This document shows positions 1-6,019 of a stretch of DNA of 6,760 bases, piece after piece. Within the stretch, counting starts at the first letter, position 1, and each line of letters begins with the position of its first letter. This DNA is from Tychonema litorale BBK16 (lineage in GTDB: Bacteria; Cyanobacteriota; Cyanobacteriia; Cyanobacteriales; Microcoleaceae). Below the pieces are notes generated by a model. It had not been told where the DNA came from. It searched no databases and saw nothing but the letters and a program-made list of their open reading frames with translations. The DNA is taken from contig NZ_JAKJHX010000053.1 of the NCBI RefSeq assembly GCF_021648855.1, forward strand, positions 1-6,760. Reading direction: 5' to 3'. A program made the position numbers and the translations under genes.

Positions 1-1
1 A

Positions 2-331
2 TTTGCCAACCGTTCGGCCCACGAGCTTTCTGGGGGTCAAAGAAGGTTGGCGGCACTAGCGGCAATTTTGGCTTTGGAACCTGCTATTTTGATTTTAGAT
101 GAGCCGACAAATGGACTAGATCCCTCGTGGCGCAGGCATTTGGCTAAGGTTTTGTCGCAATTGCCGATCGAAGTAATTTTGATTGCTTCCCACGATTTGA
201 ACTGGATTGGGAAAACGACGGGGAGGGCGTTGATTTTGGCTGATGGTCAGATTCGGGTGGATGAACAAACTCAAGAATTGCTCAAAGATCGATCGACTCT
301 GGAGCATTATAACTTGCCGCCTGACTGGTAA
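2..331 (+). CDS. ABC transporter ATP-binding protein, C-terminal part (5' end outside window)
   Basis: An open frame runs in from the left edge; the first complete codon is at position 2 and TAA is at 329-331, leaving 109 residues. Visible motifs, in order, are the ABC signature HELSGGQRR (residues 8-16 of the fragment), Walker B with catalytic Glu and D-loop (ILILDEPTNGLDP), and the H-loop histidine in IASHD. The Walker A half lies outside the window. Such proteins hydrolyse ATP on the cytoplasmic face to power a membrane transporter. The compact C-terminus without an extra domain, and the wording around the signature, resemble the energy-coupling-factor/CbiO group that serves metal or vitamin uptake. 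That subgroup and any substrate are inference. An internal TTG at 47 is not the real start, because the signature motif lies upstream of it in frame. No terminator is visible in the 36 bp before the repeat element. Confidence 0.88.
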   Translation, partial: FANRSAHELSGGQRRLAALAAILALEPAILILDEPTNGLDPSWRRHLAKVLSQLPIEVILIASHDLNWIGKTTGRALILADGQIRVDEQTQELLKDRSTLEHYNLPPDW

Positions 332-386
332 TTAGTCATACAGCACTTTTCGGGTATGTGAGTTCTTGTAGGGACACGGCAGTGCC

Positions 387-583
387 CATTGGTGTCAACT
401 TAACGTCAAACCCTGTCAGAGACTATTGTTTGACGACTAGGGCCAGATCCCCCCTAGCCCCCCTTAAGAAGGGGGGGACAGGAGTCTTCTCAAAGTCCCC
501 CTTCTTAAGGGGGATTTAGGGGGATCTAGACTTAGGGAAAAACAAGATTTATCAAGGCTTTCAGGCTTAAGTTGACACCAATG
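387..583. mobile_element. 197-bp MITE-like element with 17-bp TIRs and 9-bp TSD
   Basis: The left end CATTGGTGTCAACTTAA (387-403) and the right end TTAAGTTGACACCAATG (567-583) are exact reverse complements. Both sides are flanked by the direct nonamer GGCAGTGCC. There is no open frame of useful length inside, so movement would need a transposase supplied in trans. Just inside the left end, CGTCAAAC (404-411) pairs with GTTTGACG (428-435) to form a small hairpin. The centre holds a C-rich/G-rich hairpin repeat (445-527), and 528-566 is unstructured filler. A 9-bp duplication fits several DDE transposase families, including IS4-like ones. I cannot assign the parent element from the ends alone. 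Confidence 0.8.
445..527. repeat. C-rich/G-rich imperfect inverted repeat inside the MITE
   Basis: The left arm 445-480 starts AGATCCCCCC, and the right arm 494-527 ends AGGGGGATCT. They pair imperfectly around a 13-nt loop, with differences only in homopolymer lengths and a few central bases. Each arm is also a small hairpin on its own: CCCCCCTT-AAG-AAGGGGGG on the left and CCCCCTT-CTT-AAGGGGG on the right. The region can therefore form one long stem or two short ones. Sequences of the GATCCCCC...TTAA...GGGGGATC kind are, from memory, abundant dispersed repeats in cyanobacterial intergenic DNA. This may be a second repeat family captured by the element. Confidence 0.75.
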
Positions 584-632
584 GGCAGTGCCGTGTCCCT
601 ACGGGATATTGATAGTACCTATAAACCCGTAA

Positions 633-1637
633 TTAGATATCGAATTTTCGACGGGCTTCATTATACAAATGAATTGCTAAATCCCGAATAATTTCTTCAC
701 TTTCAAAAGCTGTGTCCAAATTCTGTTTAGTGCGATCGACACAAAGTTTCATTAATTCCGATGATTTTTCGACGTGAAGTGCGATCACCTGTTGTTTCTG
801 CTGAAAGCTTACCTCGCTCTCTGCGAATATTTCTACCGATTGATAATCGGTGGATTGCTGTAAATTATCAGTGTTTTTTTGCTCCTTTCTTCTTTGGACT
901 TCTTCTGAAAAACCAGAAGAAATTATCCCAGCAGGCAAAGCAAAAATTCCGATACCCAAAAATGCTAACATTGAGCCCAAAAATCTGCCTATGGGAGTGA
1001 TCGGATAAATATCGCCATAGCCGACAGTAGTTAGGGTTACAACTCCCCACCACATGGCATCTGGAATGCTCCCAAAAGATTTGGGCTGGGCTGATGATTC
1101 CACAAAATACATCAGGCTAGATGCAAATACTAATAATATAAAAACGGCAAAAGCTGTAGCAAGTAATTCCTCTTTTTTGGCATATAATACTGTTCCCAAA
1201 GTTCGTACTGATTCTGAATATCTGCTAATTTTTATCAAGCGTAATAAGCGTAACAGACTAATCAAATAAACAAAACTCAAGTTGGGAAATAGCAATAATA
1301 AGTAAAAGGGTAAAATCGAAAATAAGTCGATCAAACTCAGCGGTGTGAGAGCGTATTTAATTCTGCCCCAAATGGGATGGCTGTATTTGGTGTCAACTGT
1401 GCAGACCCACATTCTCAAAATATACTCTAGTGAGAATACTAAAGATGAAACTATCTCGATATTTTCAAAGGTTTGGTGGTATGTTGCGGATAAATCTGCG
1501 GAAGTGGAAGCAATAAAAGCGGTGATATTTAAAACAATTAAAGATTGAATAATAATATCATCTGCCAAACTGTATAGATTAGTGCTGGTTGAGATTTCTA
1601 AGATTTCATAGATAATTTTTTTGACTTGTGTACGCAT
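633..1637 (-). CDS. Voltage-gated-type potassium channel (six-TM ion transporter family)
   Basis: A 334-residue inner-membrane protein expected to conduct K+. Six hydrophobic segments are visible at about residues 28-44 (S1), 57-79 (S2), 96-118 (S3), 122-140 (S4), 158-179 (S5) and 216-243 (S6). S4 carries basic residues every third position (R130, R133, K136, R139), as in voltage sensors. The pore loop contains the K+ selectivity filter TTVGYGD (203-209), and S6 has the glycine-rich GIGIFALPAG. The cytoplasmic tail of about 85 residues is charged and Gln/Glu-rich, probably helical, with no recognisable RCK or cyclic-nucleotide domain. I chose ATG at 1635-1637 because GGAGA lies upstream at normal spacing. 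An in-frame TTG at 1665-1667 would add ten residues but has no ribosome site. The zinc-ribbon gene lies 44 bp upstream on the same strand and may be cotranscribed. K+ as the ion is established by the filter; the degree of voltage gating is inference. Confidence 0.92.
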   Translation of the reverse strand: MRTQVKKIIYEILEISTSTNLYSLADDIIIQSLIVLNITAFIASTSADLSATYHQTFENIEIVSSLVFSLEYILRMWVCTVDTKYSHPIWGRIKYALTPLSLIDLFSILPFYLLLLFPNLSFVYLISLLRLLRLIKISRYSESVRTLGTVLYAKKEELLATAFAVFILLVFASSLMYFVESSAQPKSFGSIPDAMWWGVVTLTTVGYGDIYPITPIGRFLGSMLAFLGIGIFALPAGIISSGFSEEVQRRKEQKNTDNLQQSTDYQSVEIFAESEVSFQQKQQVIALHVEKSSELMKLCVDRTKQNLDTAFESEEIIRDLAIHLYNEARRKFDI

Positions 1638-1681
1638 TGGGCTTTCTCCGTGGTAATGGCTGATCAAAGCTAAAAGAAAAC

Positions 1682-2038
1682 TTAAAGTGATAGGGCAACA
1701 CTAATCACAATTAAAGCCAGTAAAGCTAACCAAACTAAATGGCGCTGACACCAATTTTTGACTAATTGCGGCCAGCCACCGCTGATATAATGAGTAGTCG
1801 GACTCACAATTTTTTCGGCTTTGTTGTGATAAAGGATACATTCTTGGGCGAAGGGACGCTGGGGATAGTTACAGGTGTCGTCTTCGTGGTAAGTACAGGT
1901 GGTGCATAAAAATTCTGTGGATTTTGAGCGATAAAGGGGGATACCCGGATGTCCGAAGGCTTTAAGAGGGGTTTTGCAGTGTGGACAGGTAATGGCTTGG
2001 GTGTCCACAGATTGGTGACAATGAGGACAATCTGGCAT
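1682..2038 (-). CDS. Tail-anchored zinc-ribbon protein with two Cys4 clusters, function unknown
   Basis: A 118-residue protein of unknown function. Near the N-terminus is a classic zinc ribbon, CPHC (C4, C7) followed by CPHC (C18, C21). A second set, C45-x2-C48-x7-C56-x10-C67, surrounds the segment EDDTCNYPQRPFAQEC and could bind another zinc or an iron-sulphur cluster. After a linker, residues 101-117 form one hydrophobic helix ending at the C-terminus. This predicts a tail-anchored membrane protein with both metal sites in the cytoplasm. Start is the ATG at 2036-2038; no clear Shine-Dalgarno precedes it, which is common in cyanobacteria. It precedes the K+ channel gene in the same direction, with 44 bp between stop and start, so joint transcription is likely but not shown. 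A role in membrane-protein regulation or redox/metal sensing would be guesswork. Confidence 0.82.
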   Translation of the reverse strand: MPDCPHCHQSVDTQAITCPHCKTPLKAFGHPGIPLYRSKSTEFLCTTCTYHEDDTCNYPQRPFAQECILYHNKAEKIVSPTTHYISGGWPQLVKNWCQRHLVWLALLALIVISVALSL

Positions 2039-2252
2039 TGACGTTGTTGTGATGGGTTTGACTTGCAGGTGGTTTGATTAGGCGGTTTTCCGAACGCCGA
2101 AGGGCTAATGAGATTCGCCAGCAGCGGTCAGATGCTCCACAATAGAAAGGTGGGTCAGTGCTGATATAACTTTAAGTCTACCGATGGTTTCGCATCTTTG
2201 GCAGGTGACTTGAGTCGATCGCATCTTTTCGGGCAAACAGTAGGAAAAATCT
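2039..2252. promoter_or_regulatory. Divergent intergenic region between zinc-ribbon and phasin-like genes
   Basis: This 214-bp gap must hold the 5' signals of both flanking genes, since they diverge. I see no convincing -35/-10 pair for either. TATAAC at 2165-2170, preceded by TG, resembles an extended -10 for the plus-strand gene but lacks a good -35. ATTAG (2077-2081) and CTAAT (2105-2109) bracket an inner GGCG/CGCC pair and could form a weak hairpin. A near-HIP1 sequence, TCGATCGC, lies near 2215. No small ORF here is credible. Confidence 0.3.
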
Positions 2253-2579
2253 ATGGATAACAATAACAACTTACTCAAACAACTGGTGATGTTGGGCATT
2301 GGTACTACCTCCCTGGTGGCTGAGAAATTGCAGGAAGTCAGCGAAAAATGGGTCAAAGATGGCACAATCAATCCTGAGCAAGCCAAAACCTTTGTCGATG
2401 ACATGACGGAACAGCTTAAATCGGAACAGGGTAACTGGGAGACGCAGTTGCAGCGACAATTGCGGAATATGCTGCAAGATATGGGTGTACCCCGGCAGTC
2501 GGAAATGGATGAATTGCGTGGTAGGCTCGATCGACTGGAACGTCAGGTTCGAGATTTAGAAAATCGTAACTGGCGTTGA
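2253..2579 (+). CDS. Phasin-like coiled-coil protein
   Basis: A 108-residue soluble protein. Residues 7-35 form an amphipathic helix (LLKQLVMLGIGTTSLVAEKL). Residues 40-75 are helical and polar. The C-terminus carries a short coiled coil with hydrophobic heptad positions L88, L92, L95, V99 and L102 in a charged RGRLDRLERQVRDLEN background. Size and pattern match the small phasin family (PhaF/PhaP-like) of cyanobacteria, whose members coat polyhydroxyalkanoate granules and control their number and surface. The family match is from memory of cyanobacterial homologues. Granule binding is inference, and no PHA synthesis genes are in the window. The ATG is preceded by AGGA at 2242-2245 with 7-nt spacing, which supports this start. 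The FKBP gene lies 114 bp downstream in the same direction. No terminator hairpin with a T-tract is visible between them. Confidence 0.72.
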   Translation: MDNNNNLLKQLVMLGIGTTSLVAEKLQEVSEKWVKDGTINPEQAKTFVDDMTEQLKSEQGNWETQLQRQLRNMLQDMGVPRQSEMDELRGRLDRLERQVRDLENRNWR

Positions 2580-2679
2580 GTTTGGTCGGTTGGGGCGGTT
2601 CGCTGCTATCTTGTGATAGGATGATCACCCGAAAGAGTTTTGGGCTTTGAGTTGGTTTCGAGAAATAACTCTTGAATGT

Positions 2680-2687
2680 AAGGAGGA
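2680..2687 (+). promoter_or_regulatory. Strong Shine-Dalgarno deciding a TTG start
   Basis: AAGGAGGA is close to a full complement of the 16S rRNA 3' end. It lies 6 nt before the TTG at 2694-2696, an ideal spacing. The in-frame TTG at 2688-2690 directly abuts it and is too close to be used. This fixes the FKBP start although the gene has no early ATG. Confidence 0.75.
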
Positions 2688-2693
2688 TTGATT

Positions 2694-3281
2694 TTGCAAG
2701 GAGTTTTGGTCAGCTTGGGCATAATGTTCGTTTGTTTTATATTTTTGATAGTCGCTCAATTTAGCGGTTCTCAGGATAAAGCAATTGCGGCTGAAGTGAA
2801 TAATTCTGTACCCCAGACTGCGATCGAGATATTGTCAGAGCAGTCTTTAAATAAAAATAGTCTCCTGGTAGCTGATGCTACTTTATCGGATGTATCACCT
2901 ACTATCGCTGAGAATAAGATGACTGAAAATACTGACAAAATTGTTACCACAGATTCTGGTCTGAAATATGTCGAGTTGAAGGAAGGTAATGGGGCGACTC
3001 CAACAAGAGGCGAGACTGTCGATGTTCACTACACTGGCACTTTAGAGGATGGCACGAAATTTGATAGTTCGCGCGATCGCAATTCTTCTTTTCAGTTCAA
3101 AATTGGTGTTGGCCAAGTGATTAAGGGTTGGGATGAAGGTGTCGGTACAATGAAAGTTGGAGGCCGCCGCAAGTTGATTATTCCCCCTGAACTTGGTTAT
3201 GGAGCTCGCGGTGCTGGCGGGGTAATTCCTCCGAATGCTACGCTAATTTTTGATGTGGAATTGTTAAAAATCGCTGGTTAA
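2694..3281 (+). CDS. FKBP-type peptidyl-prolyl cis-trans isomerase, membrane-anchored or exported
   Basis: A 195-residue protein catalysing cis-trans isomerisation of prolyl bonds during protein folding. Residues 3-24 are a hydrophobic helix acting as signal peptide or anchor. A possible AxA signal-peptidase site (AIA, residues 30-32) suggests release into periplasm or thylakoid lumen. A low-complexity linker (about 34-85) leads to one FKBP domain (about 86-195). The FKBP12 active-site residues appear conserved: Tyr in HYTG (Y113), FD of KFDSS (F123, D124), V142, I143 and W146 in [10 protein letters not shown]169 in GYG, I178, and F186 in LIFDV. Initiation is judged to be TTG at 2694 from the strong ribosome site. 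A TTG two codons earlier would give 197 residues. The hairpin terminator 15 bp after the stop ends the unit, which converges on dnaB. Enzymatic class is secure; location and client proteins are inference. Confidence 0.93.
   Translation: MQGVLVSLGIMFVCFIFLIVAQFSGSQDKAIAAEVNNSVPQTAIEILSEQSLNKNSLLVADATLSDVSPTIAENKMTENTDKIVTTDSGLKYVELKEGNGATPTRGETVDVHYTGTLEDGTKFDSSRDRNSSFQFKIGVGQVIKGWDEGVGTMKVGGRRKLIIPPELGYGARGAGGVIPPNATLIFDVELLKIAG
3073..3080. repeat. HIP1 palindrome GCGATCGC in the FKBP gene
   Basis: This is a perfect HIP1 octamer, the highly over-represented palindrome of many cyanobacterial genomes. It lies inside the FKBP coding region. Together with many near-copies containing CGATCG in the window, it supports a cyanobacterial origin. 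Confidence 0.85.
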
Positions 3282-3295
3282 GTAACTCAGCTTTT

Positions 3296-3328
3296 AGATA
3301 CCCGACTTCTGAAAAAAGTCGGGTATCT
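3296..3328 (+). terminator. Rho-independent-type terminator between convergent FKBP gene and dnaB
   Basis: A perfect 13-bp stem pairs AGATACCCGACTT (3296-3308) with AAGTCGGGTATCT (3316-3328) around a 7-nt loop. A T-rich stretch (GTGTTTTATTTTTG, about 3331-3344) follows on the plus strand. It lies 15 bp after the FKBP stop. On the minus strand, after the dnaB stop at 3347, the same stem is followed only by AAAAGC. It should therefore terminate the plus strand better, though it may serve both genes. Confidence 0.85.
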
Positions 3329-3346
3329 GCGTGTTTTATTTTTGTC

Positions 3347-5956
3347 TTAACTCCGTCTTGCTTGCAGATTTAAGAATTTTGTTACCTGGCCATCGAATAA
3401 TAATTTAATGATACCTGTAGGGCCATTTCTGTGTTTAGTGATGATGACTTCTGCAATTCCGCGATCGGGAGTATCTGGATTATAATATTCATCGCGGTAC
3501 AACATAATTACTAAGTCGGCGTCTTGCTCGATGGAATTATGAACTATGATGTCATTGGCAACAAAATTACGTAGTGAAGGTACCGTTAAATCGTACACTT
3601 CATCTTCGCCGTCAACTTCTATTGAGACGATTTCATCCCAGTAAATATCGCTTTTAGATAAGATGGCCAGTTCATCAGATTTAACAATTGTAGCCAATCT
3701 ATATGCTCGTTTCCGACCAAGATTTTGTTTATAAAGAGTTGTACCGCAATATAAGTTACCAAGCTGTGCTTGCATCTGTCGTGTAGTTAAACCAGATGCC
3801 TGCATGGCAGGAACAGCATACATTTTCCAAACATCACGCGGTATGACGTCTCTATTGGTATTCCCAGAACGAATTTCGAGATATTCTGCAACTTCTGTCA
3901 GAGATTGCTGTTTGTAATTACCTACTGCACCAATCAAGTGAATAAAATTATCTAAATCAGGTCTTCCTCTTACCCAAACTCGATGTTGATCTCTCCCTTT
4001 TCCTGGTTGTGGGCTTAAAAATAAGCGGGCATTAATACCAAGTCGGAGTAAGAGTGACTGAACATCTCTTGCCAATTTTTCACTACTGGAAGCATAGTAA
4101 ACGCTAGGGTAAGTACATTTACCCCTACCTGTTTTTATACAACCATCTGTACTCCAGAGATGCCGTAAAAATATAGCTATTGCTTCTTGAGGCTGCTCAA
4201 ATATTTGATTGGGTACAAACTTTTGGTAAGAACGCAAACCAAAAACGTCTAAACCATCTAGCCATTCAGTTACAGGATTCCTCACATTATGTGTGAGATG
4301 ATAGGCGGCAGGAAGATAAACTTGATACCAATCACGTTCTTTAGAAATACGAGGTATGATTCGCTCTCCAAAGACTTCAATGGCAAGATTTACAACTATA
4401 TTGGCTAAATCTTGCTCTCTAGTAGTATATTGAATAACATGGCTAGGTAGAGTACATCCATCTCCAATCATGTGTCCTAGTAAGGCTATTTCGGCATTAT
4501 TCATGGATTGGATGAAGGAACTCGATACATATCTAGGTAGGGCAATGCGATCGCCTTTTTTTAACTCGTCCAATCGGCACCAACCGTGAATGGTTAAGAA
4601 CTTATGATTGCCAGTTGCCCTAATTGCCCGTCCCAAACGAGTTTTTAGTCGCAGTATAGGCTTGACACCTGTAGTAAAGGCATTGCTAACAACGGCTTTT
4701 TCTAACTGCATGGTGGCTTCATTGAGGGCCCAAACTATGAATCCAGATTTCCCTACTAATTCACGGATTGGTACGCGCATACCACTATCTGCTAGCGTTA
4801 TTAAACTATCGCCACTCAGACATCCACTTTCTCTCAAATCCGACATCATCGGCCGCTTATTTGTCCGCGCTTCCACACCACGACTCAACTGAGATAAAGC
4901 AATAATTGGTACAGCTAGTTCGCGGGCTAAACCTTTGAGACTTCTGGTAATTCGAGATAGTTCTTGGACGCGATTATCGCTGCTACCTTCCATTAATTGC
5001 AGATAATCTAGCAGGATTAAGCCTAGAGTTCCACCTTGTTCTGCTTGGAGGCGGCGGGCTTTTGAGCGGATTTCGGTAACAGTAATATTGGGAGTATCAT
5101 CAATAAACATTGGCAATTCTGAGAGACGGCCAATGGCTGCACTGATGGGTTCCCATTCGTTTTGACTAATTCTGCCCGATCGCAATCGATTGCTTTCTAT
5201 CCTAGCCTCACCGGACAAAATACGCTGCACTAGCTGTTCTTTCGACATTTCTAGACTAAAAATGGCAACGGGCAATTTTTGCGGCCCAGCGGCGATGTGG
5301 TGGGCAATGTTGGTACAAAAGGCCGTTTTGCCCATAGCCGGGCGCCCAGCAACAATGATTAAATCCGATCGCTGAAAGCCTCCTGTCATCGCATCTAAGT
5401 CATAAAAACCAGAGGGAATACCGGGAAGTGTGAGACCTTCATTGCGATTTTCGAGGTCTTGAAATGTCTGATTTAGCGTTTCGCCGATCGATACTAAATC
5501 TTGTTGCGGACGTTCTTGAGTTATACTAAAAACTTGTTGTTCAGCGCGGTCTAGAACTATTTCTAAGGGTGTGGCGGTCTCGTAACCTAATTGTACGATG
5601 TTGTTACCTGCTTCGATTAATTTCCGTCGCTGGTATTTGTCTTCTACTAAAACTGCATATTGGTCGATGTTGACAGCCGAAACGGTGCGATCGACTAATT
5701 GTGCTAGTTTTGTTTGTCCTCCTATTTGTTCTAACTGATTTCTGTCAGCCAGACGAGTAGTCACTGTCATTAAATCAGTAGATTGACCTTGAAAAAACAA
5801 GTCTAAAGCCGATCGATAAATGACTTGATGAGCGCTGATGGCAAAAAATTCAGGACGCAAAAGTTCAGCAATTCGGGAAATGGCTTCGGGATCAATTAAA
5901 ATCCCGCCCAGAATTGCTTCTTCTGCCTCTATATTTGTTGGCATCAAGTCGCTCAT
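3347..5956 (-). CDS. dnaB: Replicative DNA helicase DnaB, intein-containing precursor
   Basis: An 869-residue precursor of the hexameric helicase that unwinds DNA ahead of the replication fork. The N-terminal DnaB domain (about 8-110, NIEAEEAILGGIL) binds primase. The RecA-like ATPase domain begins near 174, with Walker A GRPAMGKT (204-211) and Walker B LILLDYLQL (D317). The protein is interrupted after SDLRESG (residue 378) by a 429-residue intein and resumes at SIEQDAD (808). This spot lies within a highly conserved helicase motif. Removing the intein gives a 440-residue helicase of about normal length, and no frameshift is seen. The N-terminus is short compared with cyanobacterial homologues I recall. 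An in-frame TAA at 5960-5962 prevents extension, and a second ATG (M5, 5942-5944) is possible. No Shine-Dalgarno precedes the first ATG; heptamer repeats start 7 bp upstream of it. rplI lies upstream in the same direction. Confidence 0.97.
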   Translation of the reverse strand: MSDLMPTNIEAEEAILGGILIDPEAISRIAELLRPEFFAISAHQVIYRSALDLFFQGQSTDLMTVTTRLADRNQLEQIGGQTKLAQLVDRTVSAVNIDQYAVLVEDKYQRRKLIEAGNNIVQLGYETATPLEIVLDRAEQQVFSITQERPQQDLVSIGETLNQTFQDLENRNEGLTLPGIPSGFYDLDAMTGGFQRSDLIIVAGRPAMGKTAFCTNIAHHIAAGPQKLPVAIFSLEMSKEQLVQRILSGEARIESNRLRSGRISQNEWEPISAAIGRLSELPMFIDDTPNITVTEIRSKARRLQAEQGGTLGLILLDYLQLMEGSSDNRVQELSRITRSLKGLARELAVPIIALSQLSRGVEARTNKRPMMSDLRESGCLSGDSLITLADSGMRVPIRELVGKSGFIVWALNEATMQLEKAVVSNAFTTGVKPILRLKTRLGRAIRATGNHKFLTIHGWCRLDELKKGDRIALPRYVSSSFIQSMNNAEIALLGHMIGDGCTLPSHVIQYTTREQDLANIVVNLAIEVFGERIIPRISKERDWYQVYLPAAYHLTHNVRNPVTEWLDGLDVFGLRSYQKFVPNQIFEQPQEAIAIFLRHLWSTDGCIKTGRGKCTYPSVYYASSSEKLARDVQSLLLRLGINARLFLSPQPGKGRDQHRVWVRGRPDLDNFIHLIGAVGNYKQQSLTEVAEYLEIRSGNTNRDVIPRDVWKMYAVPAMQASGLTTRQMQAQLGNLYCGTTLYKQNLGRKRAYRLATIVKSDELAILSKSDIYWDEIVSIEVDGEDEVYDLTVPSLRNFVANDIIVHNSIEQDADLVIMLYRDEYYNPDTPDRGIAEVIITKHRNGPTGIIKLLFDGQVTKFLNLQARRS
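3536..4822 (-). mobile_element. DnaB intein with LAGLIDADG homing endonuclease (429 aa, protein-splicing element)
   Basis: The element spans precursor residues C379-N807. Splicing motifs are complete: Cys1 in block A (CLSGDSLITL), TxxH in block B (T448, H451 in ATGNHKFLTIHGW), block F (VYDLTVPSLRNFVAN), and block G ending VHN with His806 and Asn807, followed by Ser808 as +1 nucleophile. Between the splicing halves lies a homing endonuclease. Its two LAGLIDADG-type helices are ALLGHMIGDG (491-500, D499) and FLRHLWSTDG (596-605, D604), and both catalytic Asp residues are kept. Residues about 720-757 (SGLTTRQMQAQLG onward) look helix-turn-helix-like and may bind DNA. Insertion site, end sequences and length match, from memory, the Synechocystis DnaB intein, so this is an allele of that family. 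It probably splices itself and may still home into intein-free dnaB; activity is inferred from intact motifs. Confidence 0.95.
4547..4554. repeat. HIP1 palindrome GCGATCGC inside the intein
   Basis: This is a second perfect HIP1 octamer, located in the intein just before its endonuclease domain. Its presence suggests, without proving, that the intein has resided in HIP1-rich cyanobacterial genomes for some time rather than arriving recently from another phylum. Confidence 0.85.
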
Positions 5957-5963
5957 TAGTTAT

Positions 5964-6019
5964 TGGGAATGGGGCATGGGGAATGGGGCATGGGGAATGG
6001 GGCATGGGGAATGGGAAAT
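5964..6019 (+). repeat. Heptamer array block 1: eight G-rich units (GGGGCAT / GGGGAAT)
   Basis: Eight consecutive 7-bp units read TGGGAAT, then alternating GGGGCAT and GGGGAAT three times each, and finally GGGAAAT. The left edge lies 7 bp from the dnaB start codon. Seven of the eight units start with a run of at least three Gs, and six of them with four, with 3-nt spacers; this is a classic intramolecular G-quadruplex pattern on the plus strand (the dnaB template strand). Tandem heptamers of this kind are known as short tandemly repeated repetitive sequences in filamentous cyanobacteria. Confidence 0.93.

Larger units (their letters stand above)
368..602. repeat. 29-bp interspersed palindrome split by an inserted element
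   Basis: Positions 368-386 begin GTAGGGACACGG and 584-602 end CCGTGTCCCTAC. Joining 368-386 to 593-602 rebuilds a 29-bp palindrome that is perfect around a single central base. The nonamer GGCAGTGCC occurs in direct orientation at 378-386 and 584-592 and covers the palindrome centre, so it is most simply a 9-bp target duplication. Read naively, 368-403 and 567-602 form a 36-bp inverted repeat with one mismatch. That mismatch is the palindrome's central base, as expected if the nonamer was duplicated directly. Palindromes beginning GTAGGGACACGGCA are, from memory, common dispersed repeats in filamentous cyanobacteria. Together with the insert, this explains the long gene-free stretch 332-632. 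Confidence 0.85.

Noticed and set aside
601..630. ACGGG/CCCGT inverted pair just after the channel gene stop, as a terminator
   Set aside because: The stem is only 5 bp with a loop of about 20 nt and no T-tract on the minus strand.
1635..1667. Ten-residue longer channel protein from TTG at 1665-1667
   Set aside because: No Shine-Dalgarno precedes the TTG, whereas the ATG at 1635-1637 has GGAGA at normal distance. The extra residues add no conserved feature.
2142..2170. Extended -10 TGATATAAC as promoter of the phasin-like gene
   Set aside because: The -35 position reads ATAGAA, with little similarity to consensus, so it is mentioned only within the intergenic entry.
2105..2404. 99-residue minus-strand open frame overlapping the phasin-like gene start
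   Set aside because: It is antisense to a gene with a good ribosome site and family resemblance. Its composition shows no domain, and it would occupy the divergent promoter region.
4608..4892. Plus-strand 94-residue frame opposite the intein N-terminal part
   Set aside because: It is a shadow of dnaB/intein coding sequence with no ribosome site or recognisable motif.
3347..5956. dnaB as two genes or a disrupted pseudogene
   Set aside because: The frame is continuous, and the insertion has exact intein junctions with all catalytic residues. The joined exteins form a helicase of about normal length.
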